From an uncultured Lewinella sp. (lineage in GTDB: Bacteria > Bacteroidota > Bacteroidia > Chitinophagales > Saprospiraceae), in NCBI GenBank assembly GCA_913057785.1, contig CAJXPD010000088.1, forward strand, positions 1 to 36,527: DNA of 36,527 nt. Reading direction: 5' to 3'. Under the pieces are notes generated by a model. The model was not told where the DNA came from and did no database searches. It saw only the letters and a program-made list of their open reading frames with translations. The first letter of the stretch is position 1; each line of letters starts with the position of its first letter. Made by a program: the position numbers and the translations under genes. This document shows positions 13,931 through 21,203 of this stretch, piece after piece.

Positions 13931-16557
13931 TAGGCCCCTAGCATCTGGCGTGCTTCAGCGATGGCATCTTCCAATCCGCCCGCATTCTTGCCGCCAGCTG
14001 TAGCGTAGAATGGCTGTCCACCACCCCCACCTTGAATGTGCTTGGCTAATTGCCGAACCATGTTGCCGGCGTGTAGGTCACCCTGCCCGGCAATCTCTTT
14101 GCTGATCATGATAGTCAACATGGCTTTGCCTTTGACTTCTGCGCCAAGGACGATCACAGCATTATCCATTTCTTTTTCCAGTTGGAAAGCCAGTGTCTTG
14201 ATTGCATTCGCATCATCCAAAGGAATCTTGGCGCCAAGGAATTGCACCTCCTTGATGCTTTCGACTTTACCCGCCAATTGATCCTTGAGCGCGCCAGCTT
14301 GCTCGTTACGGAGTTTCTCCAATTCCTTCTTCAACTGCTTATTCTCCTCCTGCAAGGCCTCGACATGCTTAGCCGTATTGGGCGCATTCTTGAACAAGGC
14401 GCGGATCTGGTCTAGTTCGTCCAGCTGAGCTTTGACGTACTCTTGAGCCGTTTCAGCGGTTACCGCTTCGATTCGACGAATCCCTGCCGCAACTCCGGTT
14501 TCAGAAACAATCTTGAATAGTCCAATATTTCCAGTTGCTGGCACGTGCGTACCCCCGCAAAGTTCGCGAGAGAAGTTTTCATCGAAGGTGATCATGCGTA
14601 CCAGATCGCCATATTTTTCACCAAAGAGCATCGTAGCACCGGCGGCTTTTGCCTCATCAATCGGCATCGCTCGATCTTCCTCTAGCTCGATGTTCTCTCG
14701 CACCCGCTGGTTGACGATCTCTTCAATTTCTTGCAATTGAGCATCTTCCACTGGCTGGAAGTGAGAAAAGTCAAAACGTAGGCGTTTGTGGTCTACATTT
14801 TGTCCTTTCTGCAAAGCGTGACCTCCCAATACCTGGTGGAGGGCCGCATGCATCAAGTGGGTTGCCGTGTGGTTATTTTCCGTGGCATGACGAGTCTTAG
14901 CATCTACGAAGCCTTTTACCTCGGCAGTCATGTCAGCTGGAAGGCGATTGACGATGTGTACGGTTAACTCGTTCTCCTTCTTCGTGTCAATTACACTTAC
15001 TTTCTCATCACCAATCCAAAGAACCCCTTTATCACCTACTTGTCCACCACTCTCACCGTAGAAAGGCGTTTGATTCAAAACCAACTGGAATTGATCTTTT
15101 TTCTTCACTTTAACGGTGCGATACTTCAATACCTTAGCACCCTTTAGCTCCAGCGTATCGTATCCAACGAATTCTACTTCCTCACCGTCATTGACAACTT
15201 GCCAGTCTCCTACCTCTTTTTGGGCATCGGCCCTAGATCTCGCCTTTTGCTCTGCTAGAGCTGACTCGAAACCTTTATCATCTACCGTATATCCCTTTTC
15301 AGTAGCAATCAAACGGGTCAAGTCAATGGGGAAACCATAAGTGTCATAGAGTTCAAAGGCATCTGCACCTTTGATTTGATTGTTTTCTATGCTTAGGCTT
15401 TCAAAGCGACGAAGGCCATTCTCTAGCGTGTTAAGGAAGGCTATTTCCTCACCTTCGATCACTTTGGCCACTTGCTCACGCTGTAAATCCAGCTCTGGAA
15501 ATACCTTAGCGAACTCATCCGATAACATTGGGATGAGCGTGTGTAAGAATGGATCTTTGATATCTAGGAAGGAATAATAATAGCGAACTGCACGGCGTAG
15601 AATTCGGCGAATGACATAGCCAGCTCCGGTATTGCTAGGCAATTGCCCATCAGCTATAGCAAAAGCCACAGCACGAATATGGTCGGATACCACGCGCATG
15701 GCGATATCTACCTTGTTTTTGGGATCATAACTATGGCTGTAGGTCTTGCCAGATTGCTTTTCGATGTATTTGATGAAAGGCGAGAAGATATCTGTATCGT
15801 AGGTAGCTGTCTTACCTTGCAAAATCATGCAAAGTCGTTCAAAGCCCATACCAGTATCCACGTGCTGTTCCGGAAGCTCTTCCAAAGAACGATCAGCTTT
15901 GCGATTGAACTGAATAAATACATTATTCCAGATTTCAACGACCATGGGGTCGTCCATGTTCACTAGCTCAGCACCAGACTTACTTTTCCGTTCCTCATCC
16001 GAGCGCATATCGATATGAATCTCCGAACAAGGGCCGCATGGGCCGGTATCTCCCATTTCCCAGAAATTATCCTTTCTATCGAAGTAGAGAATGTGATCTT
16101 CCGGAAGGTACTTTTTCCAGATCTCCTTTGCTTCCTCGTCGGCTGGTAAGCCATCGGCCTCATCTCCACCAAATACGGTGGCGTAGATGCGATCTTTGGG
16201 CAATTTATATACATCGGTAAGCAATTCCCATGACCAGGCAATGGCCTCCTCTTTGAAGTAATCACCAATGGACCAGTTCCCCAACATCTCGAACATAGTG
16301 TGGTGTGTACCATCTAAACCTACTTCTTCTAGGTCGTTGTGCTTACCAGAAACGCGAAGGCATTTCTGAGTATCCGCGATTCTTCTGGCATCAGGCACTT
16401 GGTTGCCAAGGAACAAATCCTTGAATTGATTCATCCCGGCATTGGTAAACATCAAGGTAGGATCATCTTTGTTTACGATCGGTGCCGAGGGAACGATTTT
16501 GTGTTGTTTAGATCGAAAGAAATCTAAAAACTGATCTCGAATTTCCTGTGCTGTCAT
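13930..16557 (-). CDS. alaS: Alanine--tRNA ligase
   Basis: 875 aa from the second of two adjacent Met codons (the first at 16560), giving the usual family start MTAQEIRDQFLDFF. Cytoplasmic class II synthetase that charges tRNA-Ala. The catalytic domain covers about 1-450, with motif-2/3 segments such as FTNAGMNQFKDLFLGN and CGPCSEIHID. The editing domain has its zinc motif HTATH(LMHAALH) and the CGGTH motif, both intact, so it should clear mischarged Ser and Gly. A C-terminal coiled segment (EALQEENKQLKKELEKLRNE) leads to the C-Ala/DHHA1-type end with the glycine-rich GGGGGQPFYATAGG. The length is normal for the family. Single-gene transcript: a 498-bp gap lies upstream and a terminator hairpin downstream. 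Confidence 0.97.
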   Translation of the reverse strand: MTAQEIRDQFLDFFRSKQHKIVPSAPIVNKDDPTLMFTNAGMNQFKDLFLGNQVPDARRIADTQKCLRVSGKHNDLEEVGLDGTHHTMFEMLGNWSIGDYFKEEAIAWSWELLTDVYKLPKDRIYATVFGGDEADGLPADEEAKEIWKKYLPEDHILYFDRKDNFWEMGDTGPCGPCSEIHIDMRSDEERKSKSGAELVNMDDPMVVEIWNNVFIQFNRKADRSLEELPEQHVDTGMGFERLCMILQGKTATYDTDIFSPFIKYIEKQSGKTYSHSYDPKNKVDIAMRVVSDHIRAVAFAIADGQLPSNTGAGYVIRRILRRAVRYYYSFLDIKDPFLHTLIPMLSDEFAKVFPELDLQREQVAKVIEGEEIAFLNTLENGLRRFESLSIENNQIKGADAFELYDTYGFPIDLTRLIATEKGYTVDDKGFESALAEQKARSRADAQKEVGDWQVVNDGEEVEFVGYDTLELKGAKVLKYRTVKVKKKDQFQLVLNQTPFYGESGGQVGDKGVLWIGDEKVSVIDTKKENELTVHIVNRLPADMTAEVKGFVDAKTRHATENNHTATHLMHAALHQVLGGHALQKGQNVDHKRLRFDFSHFQPVEDAQLQEIEEIVNQRVRENIELEEDRAMPIDEAKAAGATMLFGEKYGDLVRMITFDENFSRELCGGTHVPATGNIGLFKIVSETGVAAGIRRIEAVTAETAQEYVKAQLDELDQIRALFKNAPNTAKHVEALQEENKQLKKELEKLRNEQAGALKDQLAGKVESIKEVQFLGAKIPLDDANAIKTLAFQLEKEMDNAVIVLGAEVKGKAMLTIMISKEIAGQGDLHAGNMVRQLAKHIQGGGGGQPFYATAGGKNAGGLEDAIAEARQMLGA

Positions 16558-16560
16558 CAT

Positions 16561-17058
16561 TACGGATACACCATTTAGTGGTTCTCTGATGATGCCGGTG
16601 AATGTAGCTGTTGATGGAAGTGAAATTTGGCTATCTCAAGAAGCTTATAGTTTCACTCACTGTGCTATTCACAACTGTTACCAGAGAAGTGTTTTTGAAT
16701 GAACCGCGAAGATAAGTATGAGTACACAATTATCCTAGAAGATATGAAGGGCATTTTCTAAGCGCTATAGCCCTGCAAAAAGCCTTGATTATCGGCTTCT
16801 CAATGACTGACTACAAGCAACTTCCATACTACGGACAAATGAAGATGCACTACTTCAGCTTCCTTGGACATGTATTCACTCTTACCTAAGCTCCGCTATG
16901 CAATTAAGCGATAATTGAAGCTTTTGGTTCCACAAAAAAAGGGCGGTATTGACGATGCTAGTGTTGAAAGGGGAGAAGGAAAGGTTGGGGGAGAAAGGGT
17001 TCCGCTTGCGAAGTCAAGGTAATCGCAAGCGGAAGGTAGGGATATCGCGGCGTAGTTA
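16561..17058. other. 498-bp intergenic region between alaS and the OmpA-domain gene
   Basis: No convincing coding region. It should hold the alaS promoter (minus strand), which I could not place with confidence; no T-box motif is visible. The only strong structure is the 12-bp-stem hairpin at 17000-17034. An open frame on the plus strand at 16949-17230 is mostly antisense to the OmpA-domain gene and looks like a shadow. Confidence 0.5.
17000..17034 (-). terminator. Hairpin downstream of the sigma/OmpA operon
   Basis: TTCCGCTTGCGA (17000-17011) pairs perfectly with TCGCAAGCGGAA (17023-17034) around an 11-base loop. It starts 25 bp after the OmpA-domain gene stop. It lacks a U-run, so it may act as a terminator or as a 3' mRNA-protecting structure. 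Confidence 0.5.
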
Positions 17059-17673
17059 CTATTTTTTTACAAACTCTACCCTTCGGTTTAAGGCTTTGCC
17101 AGACTCCGTTTTATTACTGGATATAGGACGATCTTCCCCGAAGCCTTTGGCACTTAAGCGAGAAGGATCAACTTTTAGGCTAACCAAGGCATCTCGTACG
17201 GCTATAGCCCGGACATTAGACAACTTCTGATTGTAGCTGCTGGAACCAGATGCGTCCGTGTGCCCTTCCACACTAAGTCTTACCTCTGGATGCTGTTCCA
17301 TCATTTCAGCAATCGATTGGATGATAGCCATAGAAGAGGGTCGGATCGTAGCGTTGTCATAATCGAAATGAATATCGTTGGTGATGATCTTTCCATCTTT
17401 CATCAAGATATCATATAAAGGCATACTTGCTTTTGCAATAGGAATTTCCTCTTTAGCTGAGGGCGCTTCCTTATCTACGAAGCTCAGACCGATCAAGCAG
17501 ATAGCCAATAGCGCTAGACCAACAGCCAGCCATTTTTGATTTTTCATTTTACGATATTTTTGTTGTGCCTGATCAAACAGCTTTGAAAAGTCGGGCGCTT
17601 CATTTTTTTCGTCGGCACGCTGCTCTTCGTACAATTGCTGTATGATCTTATTAAATGGATTTGTCTTTTTCAT
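17059..17673 (-). CDS. Single-pass membrane protein with C-terminal OmpA (peptidoglycan-binding) domain; putative anti-sigma factor
   Basis: 204 aa. There is no signal peptide. A charged cytoplasmic N-terminus of about 46 residues includes APDFSKLFDQAQQKYRKMK, which resembles the short N-termini of Bacteroidota ECF anti-sigma proteins. One membrane segment follows (48-65, WLAVGLALLAICLIGLSF). The periplasmic OmpA-like domain is at about 99-204. It has GHTDASGSSSYNQKLSNVRA; Asp130 and Arg145 align with the two diaminopimelate-binding residues of OmpA (same 15-residue spacing), so peptidoglycan binding should be intact. It overlaps the sigma-factor gene by 4 bp (ATGA), the usual place for an anti-sigma gene. 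A peptidoglycan-linked anti-sigma factor is therefore the leading hypothesis. The alternative is an ordinary inner-membrane-anchored OmpA-family protein. Confidence 0.85.
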   Translation of the reverse strand: MKKTNPFNKIIQQLYEEQRADEKNEAPDFSKLFDQAQQKYRKMKNQKWLAVGLALLAICLIGLSFVDKEAPSAKEEIPIAKASMPLYDILMKDGKIITNDIHFDYDNATIRPSSMAIIQSIAEMMEQHPEVRLSVEGHTDASGSSSYNQKLSNVRAIAVRDALVSLKVDPSRLSAKGFGEDRPISSNKTESGKALNRRVEFVKK

Positions 17674-18197
17674 AGGAGCTTTTGTTTCAGCAATTCTTGT
17701 TTATCTAGGAGTTGCCTCAGACGGCTCTTGCCCCGCTCATAATGAGTACGGGCTGTACCTAGTTGGATATCCATGATTTCAGCAGCTTCACTAATGCTAC
17801 AAGCTTGATAGAATACTAGGTGAAGGATTCTTCTTTGTTTTGGAGAAAGCTCATCCAAAGCCTCTCGGAACATAGTGCTAAGGGCTTTTCGATCGGGATC
17901 TTCCACAGTAGGGGGCTGGCTTCGAATGCTATTGGATACTTCCTCAACCTGTATTGTTTTGCGTTTAGCTTTAGCCTTGGCATGATCAATAGCGGTATAG
18001 CGAATGATGGCAAAGAGCCAGGTTTTGAAGCTAGCTTGCCCTTTGAAGGCTTTGATCTTTCGCAGCGCTTTCAGGTATGAGTCTTGCAGCACTTCTTCTG
18101 CCAGATGTTGATCCCCGGCACAGCAACGAATTGCCCAGGCATAGCTATCACTGTGTAATTCAGCCAGTTTGTGCTGCAATTCATCGGTACGCATCAT
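17670..18197 (-). CDS. ECF-type RNA polymerase sigma factor
   Basis: 175 aa. Region 2 covers about 14-77: DQHLAEEVLQDSYLKALRKI, then FKTWLFAIIRYTAIDHAKAK, the helix that melts the -10 element. A variable linker (78-100) follows. Region 4.2 at about 105-157 reads LSPKQRRILHLVFYQACSIS and TARTHYERGKSRLRQLL, the -35-binding HTH. There is no region 1 or 3, which defines group IV (ECF). Two adjacent Met codons open the frame (18197, 18194). It is translationally coupled to the membrane OmpA-domain gene. The promoters it controls are unknown; the operon's own upstream region (18198 onward) is one candidate, since many ECF factors autoregulate. Confidence 0.95.
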   Translation of the reverse strand: MMRTDELQHKLAELHSDSYAWAIRCCAGDQHLAEEVLQDSYLKALRKIKAFKGQASFKTWLFAIIRYTAIDHAKAKAKRKTIQVEEVSNSIRSQPPTVEDPDRKALSTMFREALDELSPKQRRILHLVFYQACSISEAAEIMDIQLGTARTHYERGKSRLRQLLDKQELLKQKLL

Positions 18198-18689
18198 GGA
18201 GATCAGTAGTTTTATGACTTTAGTCTATGAAAGGCATGAAGCATATTACAATCAGACCAAAATATTTGTAGAATTTTTGAAATTTGGCAATCGGACGTGG
18301 GCTAAATGTTGTGGAAATGTTAAAATTTTCTTAATTAACACAATTCTCAGCGAAATAAATCCATCTTTGTGCGCTCCCTATGAAAAAATTACGTTAGACA
18401 TTAAGACAAATATGTAATATAGCTATTTGTTCTCCCTGATCCCTCTATTGAACTATCCAATTAGCCTAATTTGTCCCAGTGAAGGACACCTCTAGTACGA
18501 TGAAACTACCCTCAAGAGAGGCATACTAACCCTAGTAAGTGCATTACACTTAATCATTCACTTTACATAGTAGAAACGAATTACGTTTCCCTATTATACA
18601 GGTGTCAAATAGTCGTCCAAAAGTGGTCACTTTTGCCTGTTAGGGTCAGCTTATATACGGGAAATTAGAAACCGATTGGTAGGTAAAAG

Positions 18690-18710
18690 TGCTAAGAAAT
18701 AGCATTTTTT
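18690..18710 (+). terminator. Small terminator-like hairpin in a gene-free region
   Basis: TGCTA (18690-18694) and TAGCA (18700-18704) pair around AGAAA, followed at once by six T. The 5-bp stem is short for a terminator. It has no gene upstream on its strand, so if functional it would end a non-coding transcript. Confidence 0.3.
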
Positions 18711-18807
18711 GACCTCAATTTGATGATGTTTTATGTTGAAATTCAGCTTTTGATGATGGTTTTGTCTAAATTTTGGCAAAAAATTTTTTTTATCTAAGGG
18801 CTGAAAC

Positions 18808-18815
18808 TATATTTG
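18808..18815 (+). promoter_or_regulatory. Candidate -7 element for the M23/CapA operon
   Basis: TATATTTG matches the Bacteroidota -7 consensus TAnnTTTG exactly. At the expected 19-bp distance upstream (18785-18788) there is TTTT in place of TTTG. Use of this site would give a leader of about 130 bases carrying the hairpins at 18875-18912. Confidence 0.4.
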
Positions 18816-18874
18816 ATCTAGCCATCTGAAAGTAAAACACTCCAAAGAGAGATTTGAAAACTAGGCATTCAGTT

Positions 18875-18912
18875 CCGGCACATTTTTGAGCCGGTTTAGC
18901 TTCTGCGGAAGC
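18875..18912 (+). promoter_or_regulatory. Tandem hairpins in the M23 gene leader
   Basis: CCGGC (18875-18879) pairs with GCCGG (18890-18894), and GCTTC (18899-18903) with GAAGC (18908-18912) around a TGCG loop. They end 37 bp before the ATG. They may stabilise the mRNA or tune translation; no riboswitch class is recognised. Confidence 0.3.
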
Positions 18913-18949
18913 GCTGCATGTTTTACTTTTTGGCTTACATTAAACACTC

Positions 18950-19930
18950 ATGAGAAAAGAAAAATTTGTTTACAACACTCAGACTTTACAGTATGAGGAG
19001 GTTGTAGAACCACTGAGTATTAAATTACTGCGAGTTTTTGGATTTACATGTGCGGCACTTTTTACTGGATTTCTTTTTATGTTGCTTGCACACCGCTTCT
19101 TTCCCTCTCCAAATGAGAGAGCTTTGTTGAATGAAAACGAGAAGTTACGCTCTGAGATAGAGAAAATGGGTACTGAGGTTGATCAGATGAGCGAAGCTTT
19201 AGGTAACATTCAAGAAAGAGATGCATACGCACACCGCGTAGTTTTCGAAATGGATCCAATTGACGAGAATGTTTGGAATGGTGGTATTGGTGGCCACGAT
19301 CGCTATAAGGAGTACCGACAACTGAAGTACTCTGGAGAGACCTTGGCCAAAATCAAAGAGAAGAGTGATCGACTACGACGTCAGATGGTTTTACAGTCGA
19401 ACTCTTTAGATACCATTCTAATGGCAGCTAGCAATAAGGAGGACATGTTGGCGGCAATACCAGCCATCAAGCCAGTTCGTTCTGATAAGTTAGCTAGAAA
19501 AGTTCGTCTCCTATCGGGTTTTGGATACCGAATTCACCCCATCTACAAGGTGAAAAGAATGCATTCCGGCATTGATTTTACTGCGCCTAGAGGTACGCCA
19601 ATTCAGGCTACTGGTAAAGGACGCATAGTTAAAGCTGGCAGAGGTTCTGGTTACGGTCTTCGCGTCGTAATCGACCATGGCTACGGTTACAAAACCCTAT
19701 ATGCTCACATGGATCGTATCGATGTGAAAGTAGGAGATGAAGTGAACAGAGGTCAAAAGATCGGTATTGTAGGAAGTACTGGAGCCTCTACTGCTCCACA
19801 CTGCCACTACGAGGTACATCACAAAGGAACGAAGGTAAATCCAATCCAGTTTGTAACGGATGGTCTAAGTCCTGAAGAGTACGCTGAATTGGTTAAGTTG
19901 TCCGAAACAGTTAACCAATCTCTACACTAG
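18950..19930 (+). CDS. M23-family metallopeptidase (peptidoglycan endopeptidase)
   Basis: 326 aa. A short cytoplasmic N-terminus is followed by one membrane segment (about 26-47) and a coiled coil (about 55-90 and 128-150). The LytM/M23 domain covers about 190-295. Zinc ligands are complete: His205 and Asp209 in MHSGIDF, and His286 in the PHCHYEV motif, with the assisting His253 in LYAHMD. It should therefore be an active endopeptidase on cross-links in the periplasm. The architecture (TM, coiled coil, LytM) is common in Bacteroidota cell-wall remodelling proteins. The CapA-family gene follows after 25 bp on the same strand, so the two probably form an operon. It diverges from the ECF sigma factor/OmpA-domain operon; whether that sigma factor controls it is untested. 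Confidence 0.93.
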   Translation: MRKEKFVYNTQTLQYEEVVEPLSIKLLRVFGFTCAALFTGFLFMLLAHRFFPSPNERALLNENEKLRSEIEKMGTEVDQMSEALGNIQERDAYAHRVVFEMDPIDENVWNGGIGGHDRYKEYRQLKYSGETLAKIKEKSDRLRRQMVLQSNSLDTILMAASNKEDMLAAIPAIKPVRSDKLARKVRLLSGFGYRIHPIYKVKRMHSGIDFTAPRGTPIQATGKGRIVKAGRGSGYGLRVVIDHGYGYKTLYAHMDRIDVKVGDEVNRGQKIGIVGSTGASTAPHCHYEVHHKGTKVNPIQFVTDGLSPEEYAELVKLSETVNQSLH

Positions 19931-19955
19931 AAGAAAACATTAACACGAAAAGAAT

Positions 19956-21020
19956 ATGATCAACAGATCAACATGGAAAGGCTTCCCTTTGGGAAGTCTT
20001 TTCTTCATTATGGTATTGGGTTTACCGCTAAATGGCCTGAAAAGTCAAACCTATAAAGTGATTGGAGTTGGTGACATGATGCTTGGCACCAATTATCCCT
20101 CGAAGTCTTATTTACCAGCTAATGGTGGTAAAGACCTATTAACTGATGTAGAATCCATTTTGAAGTCGGCTGACTTGACATTCGGTAACCTAGAGGGGAC
20201 GATTTTGGATGAAGGAGGAACGGTGAAACGCTGTAGTAACCCCAGCTTATGTTATGCCTTTAGATCTCCGGAAAGCTATGTGAATCATTTTGTCAAGGCT
20301 GGCTTTGATGTGGTGAGTCTGGCTAATAATCATTCTGGAGACTTTGGCCCTTCAGGCAGAAAACGTACGAAAGAAGTCCTGGATGAAATGGGCATTGCCT
20401 ATGCAGGTTTAGCAGGGACGGACGAAACTGCTGTTTTCGAAAAAAATGGCGTGACCTATGGTTTTTGCGCCTTTGCCCCTAATCGCGGAACCTGTGATAT
20501 CCGGAATCTTTCCCGGGCGAAGGAGATTGTTGCATCGCTGGAGAAGAAGGCTGATATCGTGATTGTTTCCTTCCATGGGGGAGCTGAAGGGGCCAAGCAC
20601 CGTCATGTTCCTAAGCGCACCGAAACCTATTATGGTGAGAATCGTGGAAATGTGCACGCCTTTGCCCATGCGGTGATCGATGCCGGAGCAGACGTTGTGT
20701 TCGGTCATGGACCACACGTCACCCGAGGAGTAGAGTTGTACAAGGATCGTTTCATTACCTATAGTTTAGGGAATTTTTGTACTTATGGTCGATTCAATTT
20801 GAGAGGATCTGCTGGGGTGGCACCGATTGTTGAGCTGGAATTAGCGAAGGATGGGCGTTTCGTAAGTGGTCAATTGATTCCTATCTACCAGATGAAAACA
20901 CATGGCCCGAAGATTGATAGTCAGAATAGAGCGATTAATGAGGTCATTGAGTTGACCAATGCGGATTTCCCAGAATCACCATTGCAGATAAGCAAAGATG
21001 GTAAGATGACTAAGAAGTAG
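19956..21020 (+). CDS. CapA-family (PGA_cap) metallophosphoesterase-fold protein
   Basis: 354 aa. A signal peptide covers about 1-31 (hydrophobic core GSLFFIMVLGLPLNGL, cleavage near KSQ/T). The rest is a calcineurin-like PGA_cap domain. Metal-binding landmarks are GVGDMMLG (37-44), GNLEGTI (77-83), LANNHSGDFG (122-131), FHGG (206-209) and the HGPH motif at 251-254, followed by the strand LGNFCTYG. CapA/PgsA proteins are linked to poly-gamma-glutamate synthesis or transfer, but no capB or capC homologue is nearby, so that role is not supported here. The neighbouring M23 peptidase suggests an envelope function. A typical intrinsic terminator follows. Confidence 0.88.
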   Translation: MINRSTWKGFPLGSLFFIMVLGLPLNGLKSQTYKVIGVGDMMLGTNYPSKSYLPANGGKDLLTDVESILKSADLTFGNLEGTILDEGGTVKRCSNPSLCYAFRSPESYVNHFVKAGFDVVSLANNHSGDFGPSGRKRTKEVLDEMGIAYAGLAGTDETAVFEKNGVTYGFCAFAPNRGTCDIRNLSRAKEIVASLEKKADIVIVSFHGGAEGAKHRHVPKRTETYYGENRGNVHAFAHAVIDAGADVVFGHGPHVTRGVELYKDRFITYSLGNFCTYGRFNLRGSAGVAPIVELELAKDGRFVSGQLIPIYQMKTHGPKIDSQNRAINEVIELTNADFPESPLQISKDGKMTKK

Positions 21021-21044
21021 CAGCATAGACCCTTAACTGCTAAT

Positions 21045-21091
21045 CCCCTTTTTGAGTGGCAATTTGTGCTCAAAAAGGGGATTTTTCTTTT
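21045..21091 (+). terminator. Intrinsic terminator of the M23/CapA operon
   Basis: CCCCTTTTTGAG (21045-21056) pairs perfectly with CTCAAAAAGGGG (21069-21080) around a 12-base loop. It is followed by ATTTTTCTTTT. This is the clearest Rho-independent terminator in the window. Confidence 0.9.
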
Positions 21092-21203
21092 CAAGATTTC
21101 CTTCTTCTCTCTTAAGTTTTAGTCAGATGTCCTTCAGCCAACATTCAGTTGGAGGCTAATCCTTATATTTAGACATTCTTAAATCGACTAAAACAGAGTA
21201 TTG

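Larger units (their letters stand above)
18198..18949. other. 752-bp divergent intergenic region between sigma-factor operon and M23 peptidase gene
   Basis: No coding region supported. It should hold both divergent promoters. Visible structures are: GAAACG / CGTTTC (18573-18578 / 18584-18589); AAAAGTG / CACTTTT (18619-18625 / 18628-18634, 2-base spacer); a small terminator-like hairpin TGCTA-AGAAA-TAGCA plus six T (18690-18710); a -7-like TATATTTG at 18808; and two hairpins at 18875-18912. The terminator-like hairpin inside the gap leaves room for a short RNA transcribed on the plus strand from around 18480-18690, but I see no promoter that proves it. Confidence 0.5.

Noticed and set aside
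16561..16760. T-box riboswitch upstream of alaS
   Set aside because: No specifier-loop or T-box antiterminator sequence could be found; T-boxes are typical of Firmicutes.
16949..17230. 93-codon frame at the 3' end of the OmpA-domain gene, opposite strand
   Set aside because: Mostly antisense to a well-supported gene and passing through a hairpin; a shadow frame.
19956..21020. Poly-gamma-glutamate capsule locus
   Set aside because: Only a CapA-fold protein is present; capB and capC homologues are absent, so capsule synthesis is not supported.
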